A stretch of DNA of 64,000 nucleotides. Origin: Microvirga sp. BSC39 (GTDB lineage Bacteria; Pseudomonadota; Alphaproteobacteria; Rhizobiales; Beijerinckiaceae). The stretch is from assembly GCF_000739015.1 (NCBI RefSeq), contig NZ_JPUG01000075.1:46292-110291 (forward strand), in the 5' to 3' direction. The position numbers were made by a program, and so were the translations under genes. The notes under the pieces were generated by a model. That model saw only the letters and a list, made by a program, of their open reading frames with translations, had not been told where the DNA came from and made no database searches. Positions 44,895-52,352 of the stretch are shown here, one piece after another (within the stretch, counting starts at the first letter, position 1; the number at the start of each line of letters is the position of its first letter).

Positions 44895-45497
44895 ATGGCA
44901 AAGAATAAAGGGGGCCGCGGCGACGATGTTCTGCGCGGCGGTAAATCCAAAGACGTGATCAAGGGCTTCCGCGGCAACGACAAGCTGTATGGCACTGATG
45001 CCGACAGCACGCTGGACGGCGGTACCGGCAACGACAAGATCTGGGGCGGTGCTGGCAACGAGAAGCTGATCGGCGGCTTCGGCAACGACAAAGTCTGGGG
45101 CGGCCTGGGTGACGACAGCATCGACGGCGGTGTCGGTCACGATCACCTTGACGGGGGTGTGGGCAATGACGAGATCCTGGGTGGCGCGGGCAACGACAAG
45201 CTCTTCGGCGGGGAGGGCGACGACGTTCTGAACGGCGGCACAGGCCATGACATCCTGAAAGGTGGAGCCGGCGCGGACACGTTCACGTTCGATGCCAAGT
45301 TCGGCAAGGACAAGATTACGGACTTCACCCAGGGCGAGGATGTTATCGACTTCTCAAACTCCGGGATTACGGCATTTGAAGAGTTCTCAAGCTCCATCAA
45401 CTATTCTGACGAGGGTGCTGTGATCGTGACGGCGCAGGGCAGGATCAGCCTGAAGGGCTTCAAAGGCCAGCTGACGGCCGACGATTTTCTGTTCTAA
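44895..45497 (+). CDS. RTX calcium-binding repeat protein
   Basis: 200 aa. About ten GGxGxDxhx nonapeptide-like repeats over residues 5-140, for example GGRGDDVLRGG, GGTGNDKIWGG and GGAGNDKLFGGEGDDVLNGG. Then a non-repeat segment near 150 (KFGKDKITDFTQGEDVIDF) that matches the typical RTX C-terminal flank. The repeats form Ca-bound parallel beta-rolls. Secreted RTX proteins usually use a type I exporter, but none is nearby and no N-terminal signal is seen. It may be exported in trans or serve as a capsule component. Confidence 0.85.
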   Translation: MAKNKGGRGDDVLRGGKSKDVIKGFRGNDKLYGTDADSTLDGGTGNDKIWGGAGNEKLIGGFGNDKVWGGLGDDSIDGGVGHDHLDGGVGNDEILGGAGNDKLFGGEGDDVLNGGTGHDILKGGAGADTFTFDAKFGKDKITDFTQGEDVIDFSNSGITAFEEFSSSINYSDEGAVIVTAQGRISLKGFKGQLTADDFLF

Positions 45498-45524
45498 GTC
45501 GCACCAGACGCTCCCGAAGTTCAA

Positions 45525-45553
45525 AAAGGGCGGCTTTCGGGCCGCCCTTTCCT
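45525..45553 (+). terminator. Rho-independent terminator
   Basis: AAAGGGCGGC (45525-45534) pairs with GCCGCCCTTT (45541-45550), followed by CCTTTT. Located 27 bases after the RTX stop. Confidence 0.85.
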
Positions 45554-45670
45554 TTTGGCTCACCCTGATCTGCTCACAAGAAGCGCGACAGGCTGTCCCG
45601 TTGACCTGCGGCACAAGTTCATGTTTTGTTCTAATCAACACATCACCAGAGAAGCGAAGGGGCAGGCACT

Positions 45671-46036
45671 ATGGCGGGCGCTATGAAGGCAGTGGAGCAG
45701 GAGAAAACCCCAGAGCGCCTGCTGATAGAGGCTGAGCGCAGGATCAAGAAGCTCGAGGCCAAGGTTGCTGATCAGCAGGTGGTGATCCGCGGGCTCCGCT
45801 CTCAGATCCGGCAGGATGACAATCTCGTCGAGCAGGTGTCAGAGCTGAAGCTGGAGATCGGCGACCTCAAAGGCGAGATCAAGGAACTGACCCGAGCCAA
45901 TCATGAGTTCGTTGCCCGCTATGAGGCACTTCGGGGCGAGGCATCGAAATCAAAGGTCACCGCTAGGGGTTCTGCAATCTCTTCACCAGCGGCTGAAGTT
46001 TCTGGAAGGTCAGTTCCGCAGGCTGTCGCTGCCTGA
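45671..46036 (+). CDS. Small coiled-coil protein
   Basis: 121 aa from ATG 45671. A long amphipathic heptad region (AERRIKKLEAKVADQQVVIR, LVEQVSELKLEIGDLKGEIK) from about 20 to 90 predicts a coiled coil. The C-terminus is Ser/Ala/Val-rich. Its stop is only 5 bases from the convergent Hfq-like gene's stop. No family recognised. Confidence 0.6.
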   Translation: MAGAMKAVEQEKTPERLLIEAERRIKKLEAKVADQQVVIRGLRSQIRQDDNLVEQVSELKLEIGDLKGEIKELTRANHEFVARYEALRGEASKSKVTARGSAISSPAAEVSGRSVPQAVAA

Positions 46037-46041
46037 TCTGG

Positions 46042-46278
46042 CTACGAGTCTGGGCCGCCAATCTCGAAGCCTGTGGGTGGGACGACCGTCGAGATTGCGT
46101 GCTTGTAGACGACCTGGGAGCTAGAGCCTCTCGACAGGAGAATGGTGTAGCGATCGACATGATCAATGCGCCCGATCAGTTTGACGCCGTTCACCAGAAA
46201 CAGTTGCACGTCCACTTTCGCGTCGCGCAGACGCTCATAGAACCAGTCCTGCTCCTGCGGGGTCACTGGCTTGGCCAC
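46042..46278 (-). CDS. hfq: Hfq-like RNA chaperone (divergent paralogue)
   Basis: 78 aa. The Sm fold is clear in VDVQLFLVNGVKLIGRIDHV (Sm1) and YTILLSRGSSSQVVYKHAIS (Sm2), including the diagnostic YKHAIST. The N-terminus (TPQEQDWFYERLRDAK) replaces the usual QD-x-FLN motif, so the proximal RNA-binding surface may differ. Hfq rings help small RNAs pair with mRNA. This is likely an accessory copy beside a chromosomal hfq. Convergent with the coiled-coil gene. Confidence 0.85.
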   Translation of the reverse strand: MAKPVTPQEQDWFYERLRDAKVDVQLFLVNGVKLIGRIDHVDRYTILLSRGSSSQVVYKHAISTVVPPTGFEIGGPDS

Positions 46279-46342
46279 TGTGCTCTCCTGATTGGGCGAT
46301 GCTTATCTATACAGCGGGGTTTGCGGCCCCGTGCAAGAAAAA

Positions 46343-46362
46343 AGCCGCCCGAAGGCGGCTTC
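46343..46362 (-). terminator. Hairpin terminator
   Basis: AAGCCGCC (46343-46350) and GGCGGCTT (46355-46362) form an 8-bp stem; on the minus strand the following bases are T-rich (plus-strand AAAAAA to its left). It follows the stop of the gene at 46375. Confidence 0.75.
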
Positions 46363-46374
46363 TTCATGGCCGGC

Positions 46375-46743
46375 TTACGCGGCCTGCTGCATCTCCTCGG
46401 CAACCTGCTCACGCGAAAGGCTCTTGCCGATGATCCGGAAAATCTGTTTTGCGCGACGTTCACCGTCGGCCGGCATTTCGTCGAACACACCGAACACGCG
46501 GATCGGCTGACCTTCCTTCAGGGTTGCGCGAATGGCGTCCAAAGCGCAACCACTCGCGGAGTGGAACATCGTCCGCACCTTGTCAGAGCCACGGCTCTTG
46601 TACTCGCCGATGAAGCTGACGAGCTCGGTGCCGTTCTTGTTCTTGCCCTCCTTGATGGTCTTGGGCGTCACTAGGCGCGGGTAGGTGGTCTGGCGCTTGG
46701 CGTTGGCGACGTTTGCGACGGAGGTGTTTGCTGCGTTTGTCAT
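46375..46743 (-). CDS. Small protein, possible OB-fold, unknown
   Basis: 122 aa from ATG 46743, chosen because AAGGATGAG precedes it; an ATG at 46752 is the alternative. The body (ELVSFIGEYKSRGSDKVRTM, then GQPIRVFGVFDEMPADGERR) alternates beta strands, as in single-stranded-DNA-binding OB folds; a similar architecture appears in the gene at 51711. It has its own terminator and sits downstream of a CGGGAATCGAAAC element (46763). Function unknown. Confidence 0.55.
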   Translation of the reverse strand: MTNAANTSVANVANAKRQTTYPRLVTPKTIKEGKNKNGTELVSFIGEYKSRGSDKVRTMFHSASGCALDAIRATLKEGQPIRVFGVFDEMPADGERRAKQIFRIIGKSLSREQVAEEMQQAA

Positions 46744-46752
46744 CGAACTCAT

Positions 46753-47491
46753 CCTTATTTTCGGGAATCGAAACGAGCCTTGCTCACTTTTGATCTGAGA
46801 AACCTGACTTCCCTTTTTGGGATTGAAACCTTTCCTTCGCTGATCTTTTCTGAATTCAGAATTCTCCCGGATTTGCAGAAATCGGGATTGAGCCGTCTCG
46901 ACGCTGTAGGTTCAAACCGGCAGTGGTGCTTGTCGGCTGGACCGGCGCATTGTTGGGGTTTAGCTCAACGAGCAAAAAAGAAGCCGCGGGAGGTTGTTAG
47001 TGCCTTGTGGCACTCCCGCGGCCTCTTTTCGGTAGGTGACCGTTAGGTTGAAGGTCGGTCCACTCTCGTCCCTGAAGGGATAGGGAGCCCGTCAGCGGTG
47101 CTCAATGCTACCTGGTGTTTTGGATCCGGAGGTGATGGATCCGCGTCAGCGAGGATCAGAGGCTGAGGCAACGGTCGGGTTACATGTTCGCCGTGTACCT
47201 GGCCAAAAGGCTACTTTGTTCAAAGTGTTGCTGCAGTACGGTCTATGGACCAACAGATGAGGCAGGTGTGCTGTTCATTGCAATTAGCTTATCTAACGTT
47301 CTATCTTAACCTCCTCTCAGGTCGATCTTCCCGGGATTTCAATTTCCCCTCTTGCGCGATTTCAAATCGATAAAAAATCTCTTGATCAATGACTGTGATC
47401 TGCGGTGGCAACCCTCCGATGCGCGAGAGCCGGGAGGCCTTGAGCGATGCCTATGCCGATCTCGTCAGACAATGGAAGTTATGATCCGAAA
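46753..47491. other. Gene-poor stretch with hairpin
   Basis: About 740 bases. GCCGCGGGAG (46983-46992) and CTCCCGCGGC (47013-47022) form a 10-bp stem with an inner GTGCC/GGCAC hairpin, followed by CTCTTTT; a plausible terminator or small-RNA 3' end. A GGGATTTCAATTTCCCC element is at 47333-47349. A 29-codon frame near 47391 ends in DAYADLVRQWKL (see rejected). Confidence 0.45.
47333..47349. promoter_or_regulatory. Recurrent palindrome, copy 1
   Basis: GGGATTTCAATTTCCCC. Similar to the copies at 47956, 51024 and 52139. Here the nearest gene reading away on the minus strand is not clear. Confidence 0.45.
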
Positions 47492-47749
47492 TCAGAGGCT
47501 GAGAGACTGCTCTGAACTCGTAATCCGCAGTTGCTTGATCCCAGACCGGCTCTTTCGAACATGAGGCGTGCGGGTCGCGGGTTCCTGAGGCGCTCTCTTG
47601 GGGCGGCCCTTGATCGCCTCTTGGGCCAGGAGGCGAACGTCCTCCAGCCGCCACTCCTCAGTCAGCCATGTTCGCTTGATAACCTTCAGGATGGCGTCGA
47701 GTGTCGCATACGGATCGACGCTGTCAGAGGTAGTTGCAGAGCCTTTCAT
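47492..47749 (-). CDS. Small hypothetical protein
   Basis: 85 aa from ATG 47749 with GGGGGATACC upstream. A helical N-terminus (YATLDAILKVIKRTWLTEEW) and a basic middle (RPKRAPQEPATRTPHVRKSR). No recognised domain. Confidence 0.5.
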   Translation of the reverse strand: MKGSATTSDSVDPYATLDAILKVIKRTWLTEEWRLEDVRLLAQEAIKGRPKRAPQEPATRTPHVRKSRSGIKQLRITSSEQSLSL

Positions 47750-47955
47750 GGTATCCCCCTATCAGGTCAGAGGTTTTCCCCTGATCGTCTTGAGTACCGA
47801 GGCTCTCGTACGCCGAGAGCCTCGGCAGTTCCTGAACTCTGCAGAAGAATTCGGCAGAAGGCAATTGAGCCTTTCGGACATGCTTAAGGGCTTCAGGCAG
47901 CTAACGAGGTGCCATCAACGTGATATCGCAGCGTCCTGGTGAAGCGTTTACTTTC

Positions 47956-47973
47956 GGGGATTTCAATGTCCCC
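47956..47973. promoter_or_regulatory. Recurrent palindrome, copy 2
   Basis: GGGGATTTCAATGTCCCC, the most symmetric copy. It lies downstream of the stop of the protease-like pseudogene and about 200 bases upstream (minus strand) of the gene at 47492. Confidence 0.5.
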
Positions 47974-48010
47974 TTTGTCGCATTCTGAATTGGAGAGAAA
48001 TCTCCACTTC

Positions 48011-48829
48011 TTATGCGGCGGAAGCAAGACCTTCGCTCTCGTCGACCTGGTGCACGACAGGATGGAGAGCATACCGGAACTGGTGATACACCTTGGAGGC
48101 GCATGCAAAGCCGACGAAAGGCATGATCAGGTCAGCGGGAACGTAAGCCCCGACGTGGCTCTCTTGAGAGCCAAGGTCGACCCCGACGAGAACTCCAGCA
48201 AGGTAGCCTACGTTATCAACGACAGGACCACCGAGATCACTCTTGTTGAGGTATCCGAAACACGTATGATCCGCGATCATGGTCATTTTGCCGTAATCTT
48301 CATCAGCGCCGTTCCGGAAGTACGTCATGACGGGATGTGTGCATATCCAGCCGTCTGTTACCACCTGCGGCGGTTCGGTGCCGAGGCTGGGGATATCGAG
48401 GTACTGGTCGCCGAATACCCCTCGGGGATATCCAATCCGCCAGAGGTGGTTCTTGCCCGACATAGCAGCCATCGTGGCGATGTCTGGGCTTGGCCAGCGC
48501 TGCACGCCGTCGCCGCGGACTTGCAGGATCGAAATCGGCACGACCGGCGTCTTATAGATCCAGTCGATCCAGAACATCTGGCCGGAGCCATCGAGGAGGT
48601 GAACCCGAAGATTGCCATAGCGCACGAGCCCATCTCACTTGTCGAAGGGAAGCTGTAGTTTCCCGTCGCAGATCGTCGCGAACGCGCCGCCGCCGAGGTG
48701 GGTGGCGAATGCCACAAAGGGCCGTTCTCCTCGGTAGGGGTGGCGGCAGATTGCGACCACGCTGCGTTTCAGGGACACAAGGCCTTCATCGGTGAGAAGA
48801 CCGGGGTTCTTCGGCAAGGGAGCCTCCAA
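48011..48829 (-). pseudogene. Trypsin-like serine protease with in-frame TGA
   Basis: The frame from ATG 48829 reads SVVAICRHPYRGERPFVAFA then ATHLGGGAFATICDGKLQLP and FDK, TGA (48635-48637), then continues in frame DGLVRYGNLRVHLLDGSGQM and IYKTPVVPISILQVRG. The TGA sits where Trp would fit (FDKWDG). Near the C-terminus, LNKSDLGGPVVDN resembles the trypsin-family Ser motif (GxSGGP) but lacks the usual order, so it may be an inactive or divergent protease. An alternative is two adjacent genes. Confidence 0.5.
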
Positions 48830-48916
48830 CGGCTTTGGAAGTGGGAAGGAGGACCCGATCGCGGGATCGGGCCCAGAGGATAGGCCGCGCTACTGGATCA
48901 CTGACACCTGCCGCGC

Positions 48917-49387
48917 CTAGGCGGTGAAGTGGTGGGCGATTACCGCCTGCGGGATCTCCACCGGGTCAGAGAGCATGAATGAATGCTCTTCCACGACACG
49001 CCGCCATGGCGAGTTGGGGCCAATCGCCAGCACCTCGAGGCTCGTTCTGGACAGGCCCGCATGGCGTTCATCGACCCACTCGATCAACTCGTGGCTGATC
49101 CGGTCCTCCTCCGGAATCACCGGGTAGTCGGCATCCGACGGCTTGATTGCGACCGGCTGCAGGATCGGGGCGTCGCCATGATGGGATAGTTGGGAGAACA
49201 GGCGGCCGAAGATGGGCCCCTTGGCCCAAACCTCCGGAGCCTCCGTCAGCAGCGGCTTGCCCAGGATCGGGATCTACCATCCATAGAGGAGGTAGCACAG
49301 CGTCTGGATCCGCATGTGCGTGATGCCACCAGACGCTGCGTGCCGTAGGATCAGGGTGTTGGCGACTGCAATCGGGGGATAAGCCAT
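48917..49387 (-). pseudogene. DUF4065 (SocA/Panacea-like) protein with in-frame TAG
   Basis: From ATG 49387 the frame reads MAYPPIAVANTLILRHAASG then GITHMRIQTLCYLLYGW, TAG (49274-49276), IPILGKPLLTEAPEVW, then AKGPIFGRLFSQL. This is the DUF4065 N-terminal signature (VANxLI..., ITHMKLQKLLYFAYGW). The TAG replaces the second of two adjacent aromatic positions (W-W). The distal part (SHELIEWVDERHAGLSRTS) is intact. Panacea antitoxins neutralise toxins in type II-like systems; SocA is a proteolytic adaptor. No toxin is apparent next to it. Confidence 0.65.
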
Positions 49388-49497
49388 TGTCCGGGATCTC
49401 CATGAAAGGAAGGCAAGCGGAAAGCACCGCGGGAGAAGGATTCCTCCCGCGGGAAGTCGGTCAGATCGACGGTAGAGCGTGGTTGGAGGGCTAGGCG

Positions 49498-49878
49498 TCA
49501 GCCTTCGTCAGAGCGGCTCCATTCCGCATTGACGGCGTCGTGCATCGCGGCACACATGCCGTGCTGGAGATGGCCCTGATTATCCAGCAACCAAGCGCGG
49601 ATCTCGTCGTCCGTCAGAGTCGGATCGACGTCATCGCTGATCAGCGCCTCAACGTCGCTGACATTATAAGCGGCAACGGCCCAGCCGCGGCGGCGCACTT
49701 CTTCGAGTGTCAGGCACAGATCATGGTCGCTGAAATCCTTCGGATCGAGGGCGGCAGGTTTAAGCGACTTTATGCCCTCCGACTGCCGCAAACGGCTCAG
49801 AAACTCCGATACCCCATCCTGATCGAGGGAGATGTCCTCGTCGAGGTCCTCGGCTTCTCCAGAGGTTAACAGGTGCAC
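49498..49878 (-). CDS. Acidic hypothetical protein
   Basis: 126 aa. Acidic (EAEDLDEDISLDQDGVSEFL; DVEALISDDVDPTLTDDEIR) and mostly helical. No family recognised. Its 5' end overlaps the gene at 49866 by 13 bases, so both likely belong to the same transcription unit. Confidence 0.6.
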   Translation of the reverse strand: MHLLTSGEAEDLDEDISLDQDGVSEFLSRLRQSEGIKSLKPAALDPKDFSDHDLCLTLEEVRRRGWAVAAYNVSDVEALISDDVDPTLTDDEIRAWLLDNQGHLQHGMCAAMHDAVNAEWSRSDEG

Positions 49879-50060
49879 CTCGTTCGACCGTTTAAGGGCT
49901 CTCCTAGGCCGTCCTCGTGGTAGTGGAGTAGAGCAGTGAGAAGGGTGTTCTTCTCCTGGCTGCTGAGAGGGTAGAGCAGGGGATTGGTGCCCGACCCGTG
50001 CGGCTGTGGATTGATCCTGCGAATTTCGTGGGCGCGGAGATTGTGGAGCCCGAATTCCAA
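49866..50060 (-). CDS. Small hypothetical protein
   Basis: 64 aa from a TTG at 50060 with AGGAGTCACCC upstream. Helical, with LLTALLHYHEDGLGEPL and a terminal CTC. Overlaps the next gene (49498-49878) by 13 bases. Unknown. Confidence 0.5.
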   Translation of the reverse strand: MEFGLHNLRAHEIRRINPQPHGSGTNPLLYPLSSQEKNTLLTALLHYHEDGLGEPLNGRTRCTC

Positions 50061-50099
50061 GGGTGACTCCTGCGGAGTGTAGATGCCGATGTCTAACCC

Positions 50100-50216
50100 C
50101 TACTGGAGGATATCGCCTGCTTCGTTCAGGCCAAGGACTTCACCCTCCTCGAGGGCCTTTACGTCGAGCAACTCTCCCGTTGCCGGGAGGTGAAGCATCA
50201 GTTTCGGCTGATTCAC
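50100..50216 (-). CDS. Small protein (38 aa)
   Basis: GTG start at 50216 with AAGGAATTGAAAC upstream. 38 residues, acidic (MLHLPATGELLDVKALEEGE then VLGLNEAGDILQ). It lies in another frame than the tail of the larger frame at 50140, so one of the two C-terminal readings is wrong. A plausible short gene in the minus-strand run. Confidence 0.4.
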   Translation of the reverse strand: MNQPKLMLHLPATGELLDVKALEEGEVLGLNEAGDILQ

Positions 50217-50601
50217 GTTTCAATTCCTTACAGAAGGCGAGCGCACATAAGTCGAAAGCCAAATGGGCGGCGTATTCCCGCGCCACGGCTTCCGTGAATT
50301 CAGGATCAGTTCTGAGGGTTTTCATCCGCTCAGGGAGCAGCGCTTCCTTGTGCTGGCGTGCCGCCATAAGGGCGTCGAAGGCAGTCATAAGGGTGTCGCG
50401 GGCGTTAGCCATGGGTCCTGGATCCAGCGTCTGTAAGGCGGGAGCGGCCTCGGCCTCCTCAGGAGCCTTCGCGGTCAATTCTCCCGCCTCCACGGTAGCA
50501 GAGGCGGGTAAACCAATCCCGACGATGTCAGTGGTTCTGCCATCGACCGAGGTCGCTGGGGCGAACCCGCGTAAACGACGTTGCCGTGCGGCCGTCACCA
50601 T
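50140..50601 (-). CDS. Hypothetical protein, start uncertain
   Basis: Open for 153 codons from ATG 50601. An internal ATG at 50412 (AGGACCC upstream) begins MANARDTLMTAFDALMAARQ. The body (LPERMKTLRTDPEFTEAVAR then EYAAHLAFDLCALAFCKELK) is helical and protein-like, while the last residues are basic and may be a readthrough of a shorter gene. Overlaps the genes at 50100 and 50528. Confidence 0.45.
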   Translation of the reverse strand: MVTAARQRRLRGFAPATSVDGRTTDIVGIGLPASATVEAGELTAKAPEEAEAAPALQTLDPGPMANARDTLMTAFDALMAARQHKEALLPERMKTLRTDPEFTEAVAREYAAHLAFDLCALAFCKELKRESAETDASPPGNGRVARRKGPRGG

Positions 50602-50782
50602 AGAGGGTCTCGGCGCCGTCGTCGTGGAGCCGAACCCCGAAATACCAGCGTGTGGCCTTCGGGTTCAGGGAATAGAACAGCCGCAGGAACCCGGGCCTCG
50701 TCGAGGCCGTCGACCTGGCCCGTTGCAGCACCTCCAGCCGGCGGCCGTCTTCGTAGTCAATGACGCGGTAACGATCTGGCAC
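50528..50782 (-). CDS. Small hypothetical protein
   Basis: 84 aa from ATG 50782 with a weak ribosome site. Beta-rich with RYRVIDYEDGRRLEVLQRAR and TRWYFGVRLHDDGAETLYGD. Unknown family. Shares its 3' end with the start of the gene at 50140. Confidence 0.5.
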   Translation of the reverse strand: MPDRYRVIDYEDGRRLEVLQRARSTASTRPGFLRLFYSLNPKATRWYFGVRLHDDGAETLYGDGRTATSFTRVRPSDLGRWQNH

Positions 50783-50806
50783 GTGATTCCTCTGTTGGAG
50801 GTGCGA

Positions 50807-51004
50807 TCAGGCGCACAGAAGCCGCTCGGCAGTGGCCGAGGCGGCGGCGTAGGAGGTGCAGGGGAGGGAGAAGAAGTCGCCTTGAGCGGTCTTGATCCGG
50901 ACCACGAACCCGTCGTCCGGGAGAACGATTGCGTCCTTCACGTCAGAGCCGAAGGTGTTGATGTTTGCTGCTTCCTGCGACGAAAAACGAGCGTAACCGG
51001 ACAT
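50807..51004 (-). CDS. Small hypothetical protein
   Basis: 65 aa from ATG 51004 with AAGGAG 8 bases upstream; the leader contains the element GGGAATTTTCAATTAATCCC (51024-51043). Sequence ANINTFGSDVKDAIVLPDDG and FVVRIKTAQGDFFSLPC suggests a small beta-rich protein. No family recognised. Confidence 0.55.
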   Translation of the reverse strand: MSGYARFSSQEAANINTFGSDVKDAIVLPDDGFVVRIKTAQGDFFSLPCTSYAAASATAERLLCA

Positions 51005-51023
51005 CGTGGCTCTCCTTGATTTC

Positions 51024-51043
51024 GGGAATTTTCAATTAATCCC
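51024..51043. promoter_or_regulatory. Recurrent palindrome, copy 3
   Basis: GGGAATTTTCAATTAATCCC, imperfect. It lies between the AAGGAG site of the gene at 50807 and the upstream gene. Confidence 0.45.
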
Positions 51044-51093
51044 TTTCATCTCGGACTGAGCCTGGAATTCAGATCTTGGGGGTTGGTGCTCCG

Positions 51094-51549
51094 CTACCCG
51101 CGCAAGAGGGCGATGGCTGTCTCCGCATCAGTCTGTGTAAGCCCGATGCTGGGGTCAACCTGAATGTGAAAGCTCTTCTGGTGCGGGAGCATACCGGGAT
51201 CATCATCGATGATGACGTACCTGATCGGTTGGTGACGTGTCAGATGGCGGTCGATCTCGGAGCCGCGGATCGGCACATCTGCGACCTCCTCCTCAGGCGA
51301 GAGGTCGGGCGTGCGCCAATCGACGAAATAGCGATCCTGTCCCATCCCAGCCTGAGCCAGCTTGGCCCGGCAGTCGGCGTCCCGGCGCCATGTGCTGGCA
51401 ACAACCAGGCGGGCGCCCGTCCGGTCCAATATGTCGACTACCATCGAAGCCGCCCCTGGAGGAATATAGCCGGCTCCGCCCAACTTCGTTGAACGGTCGG
51501 TTACGATGACACCATCAATGTCGAGGTAAACCAGAGCGGGTGCAGGCAT
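51094..51549 (-). CDS. HAD-superfamily hydrolase-like protein
   Basis: 151 aa from ATG 51549. Motif I is YLDIDGVIVTDRSTKLGGAG near residue 8 (nucleophile Asp and second Asp). RLVVASTWRRD gives motif II Ser/Thr (near 53) and IDDDPGMLP (near 120) holds the metal Asp. It resembles the HAD domains found in Swiss-Army-knife RNA repair or nucleotidase-like proteins. No adjacent RNA-repair gene. Confidence 0.75.
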   Translation of the reverse strand: MPAPALVYLDIDGVIVTDRSTKLGGAGYIPPGAASMVVDILDRTGARLVVASTWRRDADCRAKLAQAGMGQDRYFVDWRTPDLSPEEEVADVPIRGSEIDRHLTRHQPIRYVIIDDDPGMLPHQKSFHIQVDPSIGLTQTDAETAIALLRG

Positions 51550-51650
51550 ATCGTTCCTCGGCGATTTTGTCCGCAGTTGTCCTGTTCGCATTGAGGAAGC
51601 AAAACCCACTTCCCTCTGATGAGTTCGATGGATTTTTTGACGCGTCCAAA

Positions 51651-51682
51651 AGAAAAGCCACGTTACACAACGTGGCTTTTCT
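51651..51682 (-). terminator. Rho-independent terminator
   Basis: AGAAAAGCCACGTT (51651-51664) and AACGTGGCTTTTCT (51669-51682) form a perfect 14-bp stem. On the minus strand it follows the gene at 51711 and ends in T-rich sequence. Confidence 0.85.
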
Positions 51683-51710
51683 CAAGCTGGCCGGTATCCG
51701 GGGCTTTGGC

Positions 51711-52034
51711 TTAGGCGGTTGCTTGTTCCTTGGGCGGCAGAGCTTCGCTGATCACGCGGAAGACGTTGCGCTCGAAGGTGCCGTAGAGCGCGACAGGACC
51801 TTCCTTGAAGAGATTCTGAGTGTCCTCGAAGGCCTTCATGGTCACCGTCACCTGACGCTGGTCGCAGCGGGTATAGGTGAGCTTCGCCTTCGCAGAGGGC
51901 TTCTGGTTCTTGTCAGTGGCGAATTCCACTGCCGAGAGATGGCCGCGCAGCGGATAGGCGCGCGAGCGCTCCTGCGTCGACTCGGTGCCAGCTGCGTTTT
52001 TCGAAACCTGGTTGTCGTTCACTGCCGTGTCCAT
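51711..52034 (-). CDS. Small protein, possible OB-fold, unknown
   Basis: 107 aa from ATG 52034 (GGAAAGAGAGCC upstream). A low-complexity N-terminus is followed by RAYPLRGHLSAVEFATDKNQ, then KAKLTYTRCDQRQVTVTMKA and PVALYGTFERNVFRVISEAL. Strand pattern and the Y/V-rich GTFERNVF end recall the OB-like product of 46375 (GVFDE...FRIIGK). A terminator follows. Function unknown. Confidence 0.55.
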   Translation of the reverse strand: MDTAVNDNQVSKNAAGTESTQERSRAYPLRGHLSAVEFATDKNQKPSAKAKLTYTRCDQRQVTVTMKAFEDTQNLFKEGPVALYGTFERNVFRVISEALPPKEQATA

Positions 52035-52138
52035 GATTGGCTCTCTTTCCTGTTCTGCCAAAGGCTGGTGATGATGTGGCCGCCTTCCCGGCTGGCCGTT
52101 TGATGCTGTCGGGCGATTGTTGTTCGCCGCTTCTTCTT

Positions 52139-52158
52139 GGGGATTTTGAAGTCTTCCC
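52139..52158. promoter_or_regulatory. Recurrent palindrome, copy 4
   Basis: GGGGATTTTGAAGTCTTCCC, about 105 bases upstream (minus strand) of the gene at 51711. Confidence 0.45.
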
Positions 52159-52352
52159 TTTCGACCAAGCTGTTCGAGCTAGATGATCTTCTGGGGTTCT
52201 TAACCTTCATCCCTTCGCCGTATTTTTCGGATAAATCTCTTTAGGTAAAACAACTTAGCCTTCTGGCGTTCCTCTTAGGAGTAAGTGACCAGCTCTAGGA
52301 AAGGACTAGGTTCTACAGTTTGGAAACGTGTGCTGCGTAGGAAAACAAGGGT

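Noticed and set aside
47391..47482. Short frame ending DAYADLVRQWKL, slightly like a NepR core
   Set aside because: The match covers a few residues only, lacks the IG..LR start and the PVP-R end, and ends in TGA right after. Too weak for a fourth NepR.
52019..52210. Basic 63-codon minus-strand frame upstream of 51711
   Set aside because: It overlaps the start of the neighbouring gene, its ribosome site abuts the ATG, and its Arg/Lys-rich composition is not distinctive.
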